From Rheum nobile (taxonomy: Eukaryota; Streptophyta; Magnoliopsida; Caryophyllales; Polygonaceae): DNA of 64,000 nucleotides. This document shows, piece after piece, positions 21,413 to 30,418 of this stretch. The stretch covers positions 1,674,001-1,738,000 of the forward strand of contig WOAB01000226.1 of the NCBI GenBank assembly GCA_027886185.1. The letters run 5' to 3'. The translations under genes and the position numbers were made by a program. Every line of letters starts with the position of its first letter. Position 1 is the first letter of the stretch. The notes under the pieces are model-generated. The model did not search any database. It was not told the origin of the DNA and was given only the letters and a program-made list of their open reading frames with translations.

Positions 21413-23416
21413 AGGCCGCTTCCAGTTGGCTACCGCTTCAATCTTCTGGGGATCAACCATGACCCCATTCTCATTGATCACATGGCCTAAGAAAGCTACT
21501 TCTTTGATCCAGAAGTCACACTTAGACAACTTTGCATACAACCTATTCTGTCTAAGGACTGACAAGGTGATTCGAAGATGTTCCTCGTGAGCCTCCTCAC
21601 TCGGGGAATAGATCAAAATATCATCGATGAAGACCACCATAAACTTATCCAGATATTGGTGGAAACATCGATGCATCAGATCCATGAAGACCGTCGGAGC
21701 ATTAGTAAGGCCAAATGTCATGACTACGAACTCATAGTGGCCATACCTCGTCCGGAAAGTAGTCATCGGAATGTCTTCCTCACGAATCCTGAGCTGATGG
21801 TAACCAGATCTCAAATCGATCTTGGAAAAGACTTTTTCTCCTTGCAATTGATCCAACAGATCATCAATCCTTGGCAACGGATACTTATTCTTGATCGTGA
21901 CTTTATTCAACTCTCGATAGTTGATACAAAGTCGGAACGATCCATCCTTCTTCTTGACGAACAAAACCGGAGCGTCCCAAGGCGATGCACTCGGCCTTAT
22001 ATATCCGTTCTCAAGAAGGTCCTCGAGTTGCTTCTTCAACTCTTGCATCTCCGCTGGAGCCATCCGATACGGTGCCTTGGAGATTGGCGCGATACCAGGC
22101 TCGAGATCGATTGTAAACTCCACGTCACGATTCGGGGGTAAACCGGGAATCTCCTCTGGAAAGACATCCGGGAACTCACAAATGACCGGAATATCAAGAA
22201 CTGAAGGCTCATCTTTCTTGGGCTTGTCTAGATAGCACAGGTACCCGACACATCCTTGTCGAAGTAGCTTAAACGCAGCCATCGCATTGATGAGCTTGCC
22301 GTTATCAGCGTTATTACGACCCTTGAACTTGCATACAAACGGCCCCCCAGATGACACCATCACAGTCCTAGAGATGAAATCGATCACCGCCCCATGACGT
22401 GTCAGCCAATCCATACCGAGAATAATGTCGTATGGAGCCATGGCTATACAGATCAAATCTGCTTCGAACTTCTTACCCTGGATGGTAATCGGAAATTCTG
22501 ACAGACGCTTGGTTCTAACCAATTGTTCATCATTGGGAAGATTGACTACGAAAGGCTCACAAGCTTCGTTGCATACTAAGCCTAGCTTACTTATGCAACT
22601 TTCCGAAATGAAAGAATGGGTAGCACCCGAATCAAACAATATACACACAAGAGTAGAATGAAGGTATAGAGTACCTTGAGCAATTGGAGCATTGGGTCCA
22701 TCAGCCTCACGCATCTCGTAGAGTCGTTGACCTTGGCCTCCAGAAGCAGCTGGGGCTTTCCCCTTGTTCTGCGCAGTTGTCTGTGTCGAAGGACTAGGAG
22801 CCTCCACTAGTCTGAACATGGGTCGGTTGTTCTGACTAATGGACCATTGATGTGACTCAGCTCCTTTCTGCCTCCTTTGCGGACAGAATGACTGCAAGTG
22901 CCCCACCTTCCCGCAACCAAAACACGTCTTCCTTTCCTTCGGACACTCATTACTCGTGTGCCCGGGTGTGCCACAGTTGTAGCACTGGATCAGATTCTTG
23001 CCTTGACCCGAACGCTGCGTAGACCCTCCATGAGTCATCTCTGTTCTCGCTCGACCAGATTTGGCAAAGTTAGACGGTGGCACGAGTCGCTTGAACCCAC
23101 TCGCCTGAGGTTGGCTCTGCACTGGCCTCTGGCAATTACGCTTCTTCGCTGACTCCTCCAGAGTCACCTCCAATTTGTAGGCAGCGTCCATATACTGCTC
23201 CAGAGTGGAGAATCCGTGGCGCACCATCAGCGGCTTAATATCTGGGTTCATCCACTCATGGAAATGCCAGATCTTCTGTTCCTCACTGGACACCTCCGGC
23301 CCAGCATACTGCAACAGGTGATTGAACTTGGCCGCAAGCTCAGTCACTTTCAATCCATCCATCTTCGGATAGAGGAACTCCTTGTGTTTTTCTTCCCTCA
23401 TAGCTCGGGAGAAGAA
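21413..23416 (-). pseudogene. gag-pol: Chromovirus gag C-terminus, protease and reverse transcriptase
   Basis: In order: end of the Gag core (KMDGLKVTELAAKFNHLLQYA), two CCHC knuckles (CYNCGTPGHTSNEC and CFGCGKVGHLQSFC), protease with LFDSGATHSFIS and ILGMDWLTRHGAVIDF, and reverse transcriptase with PYRMAPAEMQELKKQLEDLL, INYRELNKVTIKNKYPLPRI, FSKIDLRSGYHQLRI, VMTFGLTNAPTVFMDLM and the catalytic VVFIDDILIYS. The domain order and wording fit the Tekay/Del group. The two zinc fingers bind RNA during packaging. The frame continues from gag across a TGA at 23417-23419, probably an Arg codon (CGA) originally. Confidence 0.88.
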
Positions 23417-24004
23417 TCAATCAGTCATTTTCGCCTTGAACATTCCCCAGTTCAATCCAGGGTGATCAGCTAGACCGGTGCCTTCCCACCACTCGCTAGC
23501 CACCTCCTTCAGCTGAAGGGAAGCAATGTGCACCTTCTCAGCTTTTGTGCACTCGACGTTTCGGAACAGTCGTTCCATATGCGAGAACCAATATGCTACT
23601 CTGACTGGCTCTCCCTTTCCATCATAACTGTCAGGCCTCATAGAGCTTATGGCCTCTATTGCTCTGCCATAATTGCCTTTGTTCCTAACAGCTTTCTCAT
23701 GAGGTACATGGACAGCTGGCTCCTCAAATCTAGGAACCACAGGAGGAATTGGCACACATTGTGCCTGAGGCGCGATTGGTCGCATAATATCGGTGACTTC
23801 TTGCATCACAATCCCCCGAATAGCCTCAATTTCCGCAGCGTCGAAAATTACTACGGCGTTGACCGGAAATTGGTCACTGCCTACCAGATTGTTGTGAGAA
23901 ACAGACTCGTTCTCATCCAATGGGTTCGCGGCATTCCTTAAATTTGGTCTGGGGTCGTTGCTTGGCCCAGCACCAACACAAATGGTATTCCTTGTGTTCA
24001 CCAT
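23417..24004 (-). pseudogene. gag: Chromovirus gag N-terminus
   Basis: 195 residues starting MVNTRNTICVGAGPSN; a MVNTR-type start is common in this lineage. The conserved Gag segment PDSYDGKGEPVRVAYWFSHM followed by RNVECTKAEKVHIASLQLK and EWWEGTG forms the capsid core. It ends at an in-frame TGA (23417-23419), after which the homologous frame resumes at FFSRAMREEK. It lies about 250 bp after the acidic upstream ORF. Confidence 0.85.
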
Positions 24005-24250
24005 CTATTTACCGATCACGTTCCAAGTATTTTATAACATTAATATTATATCAATATACTCTACGTAAAAAATCAACTTAGAATAGATCAAACTTGGTAA
24101 ATTTCCATTGATGAACTCAAACTGAGTTGATAGGTTCTACAAAAGGAATCTCCCGAGCAACACGACAAAATTGCTCGGAGACTACAATACTTATCAAAAC
24201 GAACACTGAAAAACAAGAAAAGAAACTGCCAAACTCGGCACTGGCCTTAA

Positions 24251-25402
24251 TCATGGCGCCTTGAAATACTTCAAATAATCGAGAACTCTCATGCACTGCT
24301 TTTTCGCACGGGGTTCACCATTGGAGTCTGGCGACGGACTCCTCACCCTGCTCGGCCCTGGAGCACACGGATCATCTCTTGGCCTTGGTGCCCTTGTCCT
24401 TTCCCTAGGCACGGGAACACTTGGTCCAGCCTCATCAGATCCCGGTGATTGGCAAAACTCCTCTAGAAATCCTGGTTGGAAGTCTGCCCTGTTCACCTCG
24501 TACAAAGGATCAAGTAGCAATCTTGCTTGGCGGATATACTCCTGGAGTTCGTGGACGTCCACAATCATTCGGGAGAGACCTACCTCAGCCTCGTATGTCC
24601 TCTCCTCCATGTCGTCTAGGGCGTTTGACCACTCCTCCAGTCGTTCCTCCAGCATTTGGGGCCTTGGCCTGGCCTGTTGAGTCGGGACCACCCTTGGTGT
24701 ACCCATTGACTCCCATGACCTTGCCCTCCTATGAGCATTCTCAACCGCTTCGTCCACCAGGCGACGCGCTTCAGAGGAAGCCATCTGACTCTGGCGAAAC
24801 ACCTGCCGCGAGTCAGGACTCGACACTGGCCTCATCGGAGTAGGAATGAATTGTGAGCCCTCAGATGCATTTCGCGACCCACTCCTCCTCCTGACGGTAC
24901 TTTCATCACTAAGTGCCTCCCAAGTGGTAGGGGACAATGGCAAATATTCTCGCTCAAGTGGCGACGTCGGACTCGGGAAGATGAATTCCATCTCCGGATC
25001 CTCGCGGGTCACCAGCAAATGCTCCAAACCATCAGAGTCGGAGTCCTGCCCCTCGAGGTCCTCCTCAGGGTCCTCCTCCTCCGGATCCTCTTCTGGGTCT
25101 TCTTCAGGATCCTCCTCAATTTCGAAGTCGTCGTCGTAGTACCCTCTAAGGTACTGCACCGGCTCCTCTTCTTCCTCTTTGTCTTCCCTTGGGTCTGCTT
25201 CAGGCTCCTCCTCGGGAACCTCGGCCCTAATAGACACCAACAACACTGACTCCTCGAGTACGGTCTTCACCTCCTCGGGTGGACTACTGGGCTCCCCGAC
25301 CTCAAAGCACGGCGGGGGAACCGGGAACTCAAGCCTAACTGAAGATGGCAGGGCCACCTCGGCTTCTTTCGGGTTCCTCTGGTGAGAGATGAATGCGCCC
25401 AT
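24251..25402 (-). CDS. Acidic ORF upstream of gag in the chromovirus (function unknown)
   Basis: 383 residues, uninterrupted, starting MGAFISHQRNPKEAEVALPS, between the primer-binding site and gag. It is very acidic in the first half (EEDPEEDPEEDPEEEDPEED at about residues 95-115, within a longer Glu/Asp/Pro run), Ser/Arg-rich in the middle, has predicted helices with heptad-like spacing at about 235-310 (EERLEEWSNALDDMEERTYE), and a basic tail EPRAKKQCMRVLDYLKYF that could act in nuclear targeting. I recognise no domain. It is intact while the following gag-pol has five nonsense codons. It may be an accessory protein of the element or a captured sequence. Confidence 0.7.
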   Translation of the reverse strand: MGAFISHQRNPKEAEVALPSSVRLEFPVPPPCFEVGEPSSPPEEVKTVLEESVLLVSIRAEVPEEEPEADPREDKEEEEEPVQYLRGYYDDDFEIEEDPEEDPEEDPEEEDPEEDLEGQDSDSDGLEHLLVTREDPEMEFIFPSPTSPLEREYLPLSPTTWEALSDESTVRRRSGSRNASEGSQFIPTPMRPVSSPDSRQVFRQSQMASSEARRLVDEAVENAHRRARSWESMGTPRVVPTQQARPRPQMLEERLEEWSNALDDMEERTYEAEVGLSRMIVDVHELQEYIRQARLLLDPLYEVNRADFQPGFLEEFCQSPGSDEAGPSVPVPRERTRAPRPRDDPCAPGPSRVRSPSPDSNGEPRAKKQCMRVLDYLKYFKAP

Positions 25403-25663
25403 AATCTGCGGGACGACGAGAAAAGGATTAGTCTTTCTAAATATAGAAGCGAACTTACTATATCAGACTGGAAAGAAGGCACGACTTAGAACGGCAGAAT
25501 TTTTCAAGCGACACATTTTCTAGTAAAGTATGATTTCATTTAGAAATTCAAAAAAAAAATCGAATGAGAAAAAAAATTCTTAGTTCAAACGAGTAAATGG
25601 TTTATAAAATTTTCGTTTTTAATAAAGCGTTTTAAAACCCAACCCGTTTTAAAAAAAATTTTG
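25403..25663 (-). other. 5' leader of the chromovirus
   Basis: A/T-rich with several A and T runs (about 25548-25656). No ORF or structured RNA is recognised. Confidence 0.5.
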
Positions 25664-25675
25664 GCTCTGATACCA
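25664..25675 (-). other. Primer-binding site, initiator-Met tRNA type
   Basis: TGGTATCAGAGC on the - strand, four bases (GATT) after the LTR end. It complements the 3' end of plant initiator tRNA-Met (GCTCTGATACCA), the usual primer of Tekay-type elements. Confidence 0.9.
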
Positions 25676-27201
25676 AATCTGTAACACCCCCAAATATATA
25701 ACCTTGAAAGTATTACCGACGGTGACCTCAGATTCCACATCCGAAGCCACCCAAGGCTTAACCAATTTATACAAATCATAAAACAACCTTTAATACAAAA
25801 TATCATAACATTTGATTAAATCAAAGTCTCGAAATTACATCCACAATTCCGAATACAACCAAAATACATAATATGTTTCAATACAGCGGAAGTCTTTTAA
25901 ATAAATAACAAAAATGTCTTGATCGGCGATCACCCGCCTAGGATCTCAACCTTGATAAAACTCTTAAAAACTCCATCTGCCTTCATCGTTGTTTCTAGCC
26001 TTCACGTAACGGGAGTTTACCTGATGTGTCGTATGAGACGGATGACACCAGCCAACCATGCAAGGAATAAAACCCGGTTGGTTAGTCTAATGAAAGACTA
26101 TGCAAGGATAAAACAGAAAGGTTCTAAGGTAGGCGTATTAGGTTAGACCCATCGTTTCTCGAATGAAAGCCGATGACGATAGTAAACCTCAATAACTCTA
26201 CAGAATGATTCAAAGAAGAATGATCAAGAGAAGACTCCTAAAGATCGAGTATAAAGGAAACATATGAAGACAAGACTCCAAGAGATTGAGTCTTATCGGA
26301 AAGTATGACAAGTGTTCGGGAACATTAAAGTTTCACACAAGCGTTTAAAAAGACTTGCCCATTTGGGTCCACGACCAACCTCACCGCGTAATGCGAATTT
26401 AGATTTGGAACGAGGACTTACTTTAGTCGAAGTCCAGACCAGTTTCCAAGTTGTACTTCTCGCCCAAGGTTCATTAATTATGTGCATAGCGGCACTTATC
26501 TTATTTTAGTGACAAAGCGTACATTCACGTTATAAGCTTTTATATATCATCTCATCGCGAGAGATATTGAAGGGAATAAATCCCGAGAATCGGCACCAGC
26601 TGTGTGCACCTACCCTGAGTAAGGGCAAGGTCATGACCAGAGAAAGTACTAGGGAAAAATCCTCCTAGCACCAGTTATAAAGAAACAACTAGACCTCGCA
26701 AGGTACATAGCGTTCCTACGAATACTCGTTCTAACTAAACAGTTCAGATCACACAATAGTCCACATCAATACCATCATGGTAACAGTATATATATATATC
26801 TATAATAGCGTTGTTTCTAGCAGTATATACAACCTATTATAATATCTCTTTTAATCGTATCAAATACGTTTATCAAAACTGTTCCCAACGAAAACAATAT
26901 TCATCCCATTTAATTAACAATTAAAACAATTGATAATTAATAGAAATATGGAATGATAAGCAAGAGTGAACCGCCACTTGCCTTAGATTAGACGAATGAT
27001 TGACGAAGACGGGTTTTTGGGTCCGGAACGGGAACATAACTCGGATTACAGATTTCTACGGAATGACCCATAACGAAACCCTAGGTTAGATTCGACATTT
27101 AAAATGATACGAATCGAAGAAGGAACGAACCAAATCGAAGGAATGAAAGCCCCAACCGAGACCGACAAGCCAAAAGCCACGATCGAGATTTCCCAGGCAA
27201 T

Positions 27202-27333
27202 CCGCGGTCGCGGTGGCTCTGCCGCGGTCGCGGGCGTCGAGGACGAGTGTCCGCGAGTGACAAAGGCAGCGGCCGCGAACGCGGTCGCCTATGTCACAGC
27301 CACGGTCGCGGCAGTTCATGTCCGCGATCGCGG
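27202..27333. repeat. Palindrome cluster, downstream of the Tekay LTR TATA (copy 2)
   Basis: CCGCGGTCGCGG 27202-27213 and 27222-27233 (20 bp); CCACGGTCGCGG 27300-27311 and CCGCGATCGCGG 27322-27333 (22 bp). Confidence 0.88.
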
Positions 27334-27553
27334 ACATGAACTCCGGCGACTCGAAAGGGAGAAATCTCACCGGGGGCGACGCGACAGGGCTCGATTCGGA
27401 TGGGGCTCGACTCCTGGGCACCTTGCACCTCCAATGCACCACCTACTCCAACAAGAGCTTCGGCGACAGTTTGAAGATTCCGGCGAGCAAGAAAACGAGA
27501 GAGGAAGAGTGTGATTTCAGATTGGAGTGCCCTTTAACCTCCAGATCGAGCTC

Positions 27554-27562
27554 CTTTTATAG
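27554..27562 (-). promoter_or_regulatory. TATA box of Tekay-like LTR (copy 2)
   Basis: CTATAAAAG on the - strand followed by GAGCTCGATC, identical in context to 18712-18720. Confidence 0.6.
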
Positions 27563-27668
27563 GCGAAAGGAAGATCTCTCCCAGCCCAGATCAACGGCGA
27601 GCCAAAAGATCAACGGTGGCGCAAACAGCGAGGAGTCAGACGACGCGACGTTGGCGTGTTGGAGTTTT

Positions 27669-27749
27669 CCGCGAACGTAAAACTTTATCCGCGGTCGCGG
27701 AAAATTCATGTGCCCAGCCCTTCTGAAGCCCATATTTCCGCGGTCGCGG
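27669..27749. repeat. Palindrome pairs in Tekay U3 (copy 2)
   Basis: A decayed unit at 27669-27680 and CCGCGGTCGCGG at 27689-27700 (20 bp), then CCGCGGTCGCGG at 27738-27749 running into GTCGCG. They lie 107-187 bp upstream of the TATA box. Confidence 0.85.
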
Positions 27750-28008
27750 TCGCGAAAATATATTTTCCGCGTCTGTTTGCCCAGGGAAAGGTTTGGCGTG
27801 GGTATTAAACCCCAGATTAAATATATTTGTACCCAAACAAATATTCTAAACCCCGAAAAATACGTCGAATGTATTTTATATCACTCAGGGGATTTTACAG
27901 AGATCAATCTCGATACAGAAATTCGAACCTCTCCTAAAACGATACGATCACAGAACAAGGGTTGAGTAAATTACCCAAATACCCTTACTAAAAATGAGGG
28001 GTATTACA

Positions 28009-29010
28009 TGTTGACTGGTTTCTCAAGGCATAGCAGGGCTAGATGCATCATTAAGGTCACTAATCTCAGCATAAAAGACTCATCATTGAAATACAGGATA
28101 AGATTCAACAAAGATTGCATTTTTTGCACTGAACCAAAGGATTACAGAATGAAATGACATAAGAGTACTTTTACAACTGTATAAATCCCTAAGCATTGAA
28201 TCCCAAAATACTCCACAACATTTATTCATAGCCAATTGGATTACAACATTAAAATATATTACCAAAGTAATCTCAAATTTCCCCATAACCATCACTGACA
28301 CAACTCCATTTCACATACCAAAAATATACACAAAAGCCTCAATCAGTCAACTTTGACTAGTTTCTTTTTGTTTTTGGTCAAAACATTTGACTAGTTTCTT
28401 ATGGCACATTAAAACAGTGAATTTTCAGAATGTGCATCTCAGAAAATGAAAGACTCATCATTGAATAACAACCAAAGGCAGAAAGCCACAAACAGTGGTA
28501 CATTATAGGACTGATATGGCATCCTTGTTGCAAGTATTTCACCTAATAGAGATGAAAGGACTTGGACCGAGGATACCATACTAGTCTTTAATGTACTAGT
28601 TAAGTACTCTCACATGTTCCCATAGCTCCAATTTCTCAAAAATGCACATGAATTAGGGAATTAAGCAAGCATTAAACTCACATTAATTAAGCAAGTATTC
28701 AGTTACTAGTGACTAATCTCAGAAGTCCCCAACCATCATAGACAATCACCCTTAACATGTAACCCAAACTACACCTAGAGCCTTCCTAGTCAATATTGAC
28801 TGGTTTCTCAAGGCATAGCAGGGCTACATGCATCATTAAGGTGAATCATCTACTTGAAAGACTCATCATTGATCAACTACATTAAAAAAGGGACTAACCA
28901 AGAACAATTTTTAGGGACAAATTTTAGGGATAGCTTTAAAGACTCATCATTGATCACCCTTAGCAGGATTAAAAGACTCATCATTCATCAAAGAGCATAG
29001 CAGAAACATA
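28009..29010. other. Non-coding DNA with dispersed repeats
   Basis: No gene. A block starting TTGACTGGTTTCTCAAGGCA at 28010 recurs at 28797 with few changes (about 48 bp). The word AGACTCATCATTGA occurs at about 28076, 28450, 28858, 28939 and, with one change, 28973. It looks like an old, internally duplicated repeat. Confidence 0.6.
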
Positions 29011-29071
29011 CACAATTTTTAGGGACACCCAAAAAGGAATACCAAAACTATATTAAGGATAGAAGGAGTAG
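29011..29071 (-). mobile_element. Mariner/Stowaway-type terminal sequence, copy 1
   Basis: Near-identical to 30357-30418. On the - strand it starts TACTCC, followed by a run ending in CTAAAAATTGTGT, in the style of plant mariner-like ends next to a TA target. Only one orientation of end is found, so the partner end is missing. Confidence 0.5.
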
Positions 29072-29355
29072 AAGCATTATTAGGCCACATGCAACAATCA
29101 CAACATCATTCAAAGGGGACAATAATTCATGTTTCAACATGCATCATTAGGCCACAGGAACCCATCAAACACACGCAACAATCACAGCATCCTTCAAAGG
29201 GGACAATATCACATTTTTTCTCAACATCCAACCAGATCAATCGGCCACAGAAACCAAACAAACACAGGCAACAGGTCATCACCAGACATCAATCGGTCAT
29301 AGGAACCCATCAAACACAAGAAATAATCACAGATATTTCAAAATATCACATTTTT

Positions 29356-29727
29356 TCAACATGCAAACAGATCAACAACTTCAAACAGAGTAACAGAGGA
29401 CTTAGCTACATGAGCCAGCAAAAGACTCGCAGTCAGAGCCAACATCATCATCATCAACATAAAGGACTTCAGGTGACTTAGAGAGAGCTTCATCTTCCAA
29501 TTTTTCCTACTTGGGGACTTCAAGGACTTCAACTTCAACTTCAGGGGATTCAAGTTCAGGGACTTCATCATCATTCTAGAAAGCGTTTCCAGGACTGTAG
29601 ATGTGATTTCCACCATAGGATGAACCCCAATCACAATTTGGAGCGTCAAAGCAAGAGTATGAACCAAATGTAACGGAAGAAAGGGGACTCTCATATCCAA
29701 ACAACGAATCACAACTCATCTTCAAAC
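29356..29727 (-). pseudogene. Unrecognised gene-like fragment in the mariner-like segment
   Basis: On the - strand a frame from ATG at 29725-29727 encodes SLFGYESPLSSVTFGSYSCF, then continues through two in-frame stops with acidic repeats (ELESPEVEVEVLEVP, YVDDDDVGSDCESFAG). The upstream sequence (29728-30300) is purine-rich with repeated GAATCGAAACAGAGAGATG words, resembling a gene 5' region. I do not recognise a family. It could be a captured host gene segment or the decayed start of an element gene. Confidence 0.3.
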
Positions 29728-30356
29728 CCATAAATTTTGGGGACTAGAAATACATAGGAATCGAAACTGAGAGATGAAGTGAGATCTACGGTTTTAGAGA
29801 CACAAATCAACAGCAGCAAACCCAGAAATCAAACCCCCAAACCCAGAAAAGGCGAGGAATCGAAACAGAGAGATGGAGGATCTGTTTGTGATCTTCAAAC
29901 CCAGAAATTTTGGGGACTAAAAATACAGAGGAATCGAAACAGAGAGATGTGCAGGTGAGATCTAGGGTTTCAGGGATACAAATCTACAGCGGCAAACCCA
30001 AAAATCAAACATGCAAACCCAGAAAATCCGAGGAATCGAAACAGAGAGATGGAGGATGAGATCTGTTTGTGATGAAGAACTAGAAAATTGGAGGAATCAA
30101 ACCAGAGAGATGGAGTGAGATCTAGGGTTTTAGAGGGAGCGGCGCTTTGGATGAGAGCAGAGAGATGGAGAGAATAAAAGGAGAGCGAGAGGGAGATGGT
30201 GAGTGGGTGATCGTGAGTGGGTTGGGGATTAAATGGGATGGGTTATTAGGTGGTAGGTGGGGTAATAATTGGGGGTAGAGAGTGTAATTTTTTAGGGTTC
30301 CATGAGGCTAATTTGGGGAGAAAAAATGGATCAAAATGGCAAAAAAACGAAATATA

Positions 30357-30418
30357 CACAATTTTTAGGGACACCCAAAAAGGAATACCGAAACTATATT
30401 AAGGGACAGAGGGAGTAT
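30357..30418 (-). mobile_element. Mariner/Stowaway-type terminal sequence, copy 2
   Basis: On the - strand TACTCCCTCTGTCCCTTAAT, the typical CTCCCTCYGTCCC end of plant mariner-like and Stowaway elements, followed by the same 45 bp as at 29011-29071. It probably bounds a non-autonomous element extending to lower coordinates. Confidence 0.6.

Larger units (their letters stand above)
25680..28008 (-). repeat. 5' LTR of Tekay-like chromovirus (complete)
   Basis: 2329 bp bounded TGTAACACCCCC...GGGGTATTACA on the + strand. The right edge borders non-element DNA (TGTTG at 28009). It contains a (TA)n run near 26786, a TATA box at 27554-27562 and palindrome clusters on both sides. It pairs with the truncated LTR at 17238-19178. 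Confidence 0.88.

Noticed and set aside
24846..25249. + strand Ser-rich or Leu-rich frames at 24846-25249
   Set aside because: They are the complementary reading of the acidic GAG/GAT-rich ORF on the - strand.
29356..29712. Met/Leu-rich 118-codon frame as a membrane protein
   Set aside because: It is an out-of-frame reading of an acidic, more gene-like frame on the same strand.
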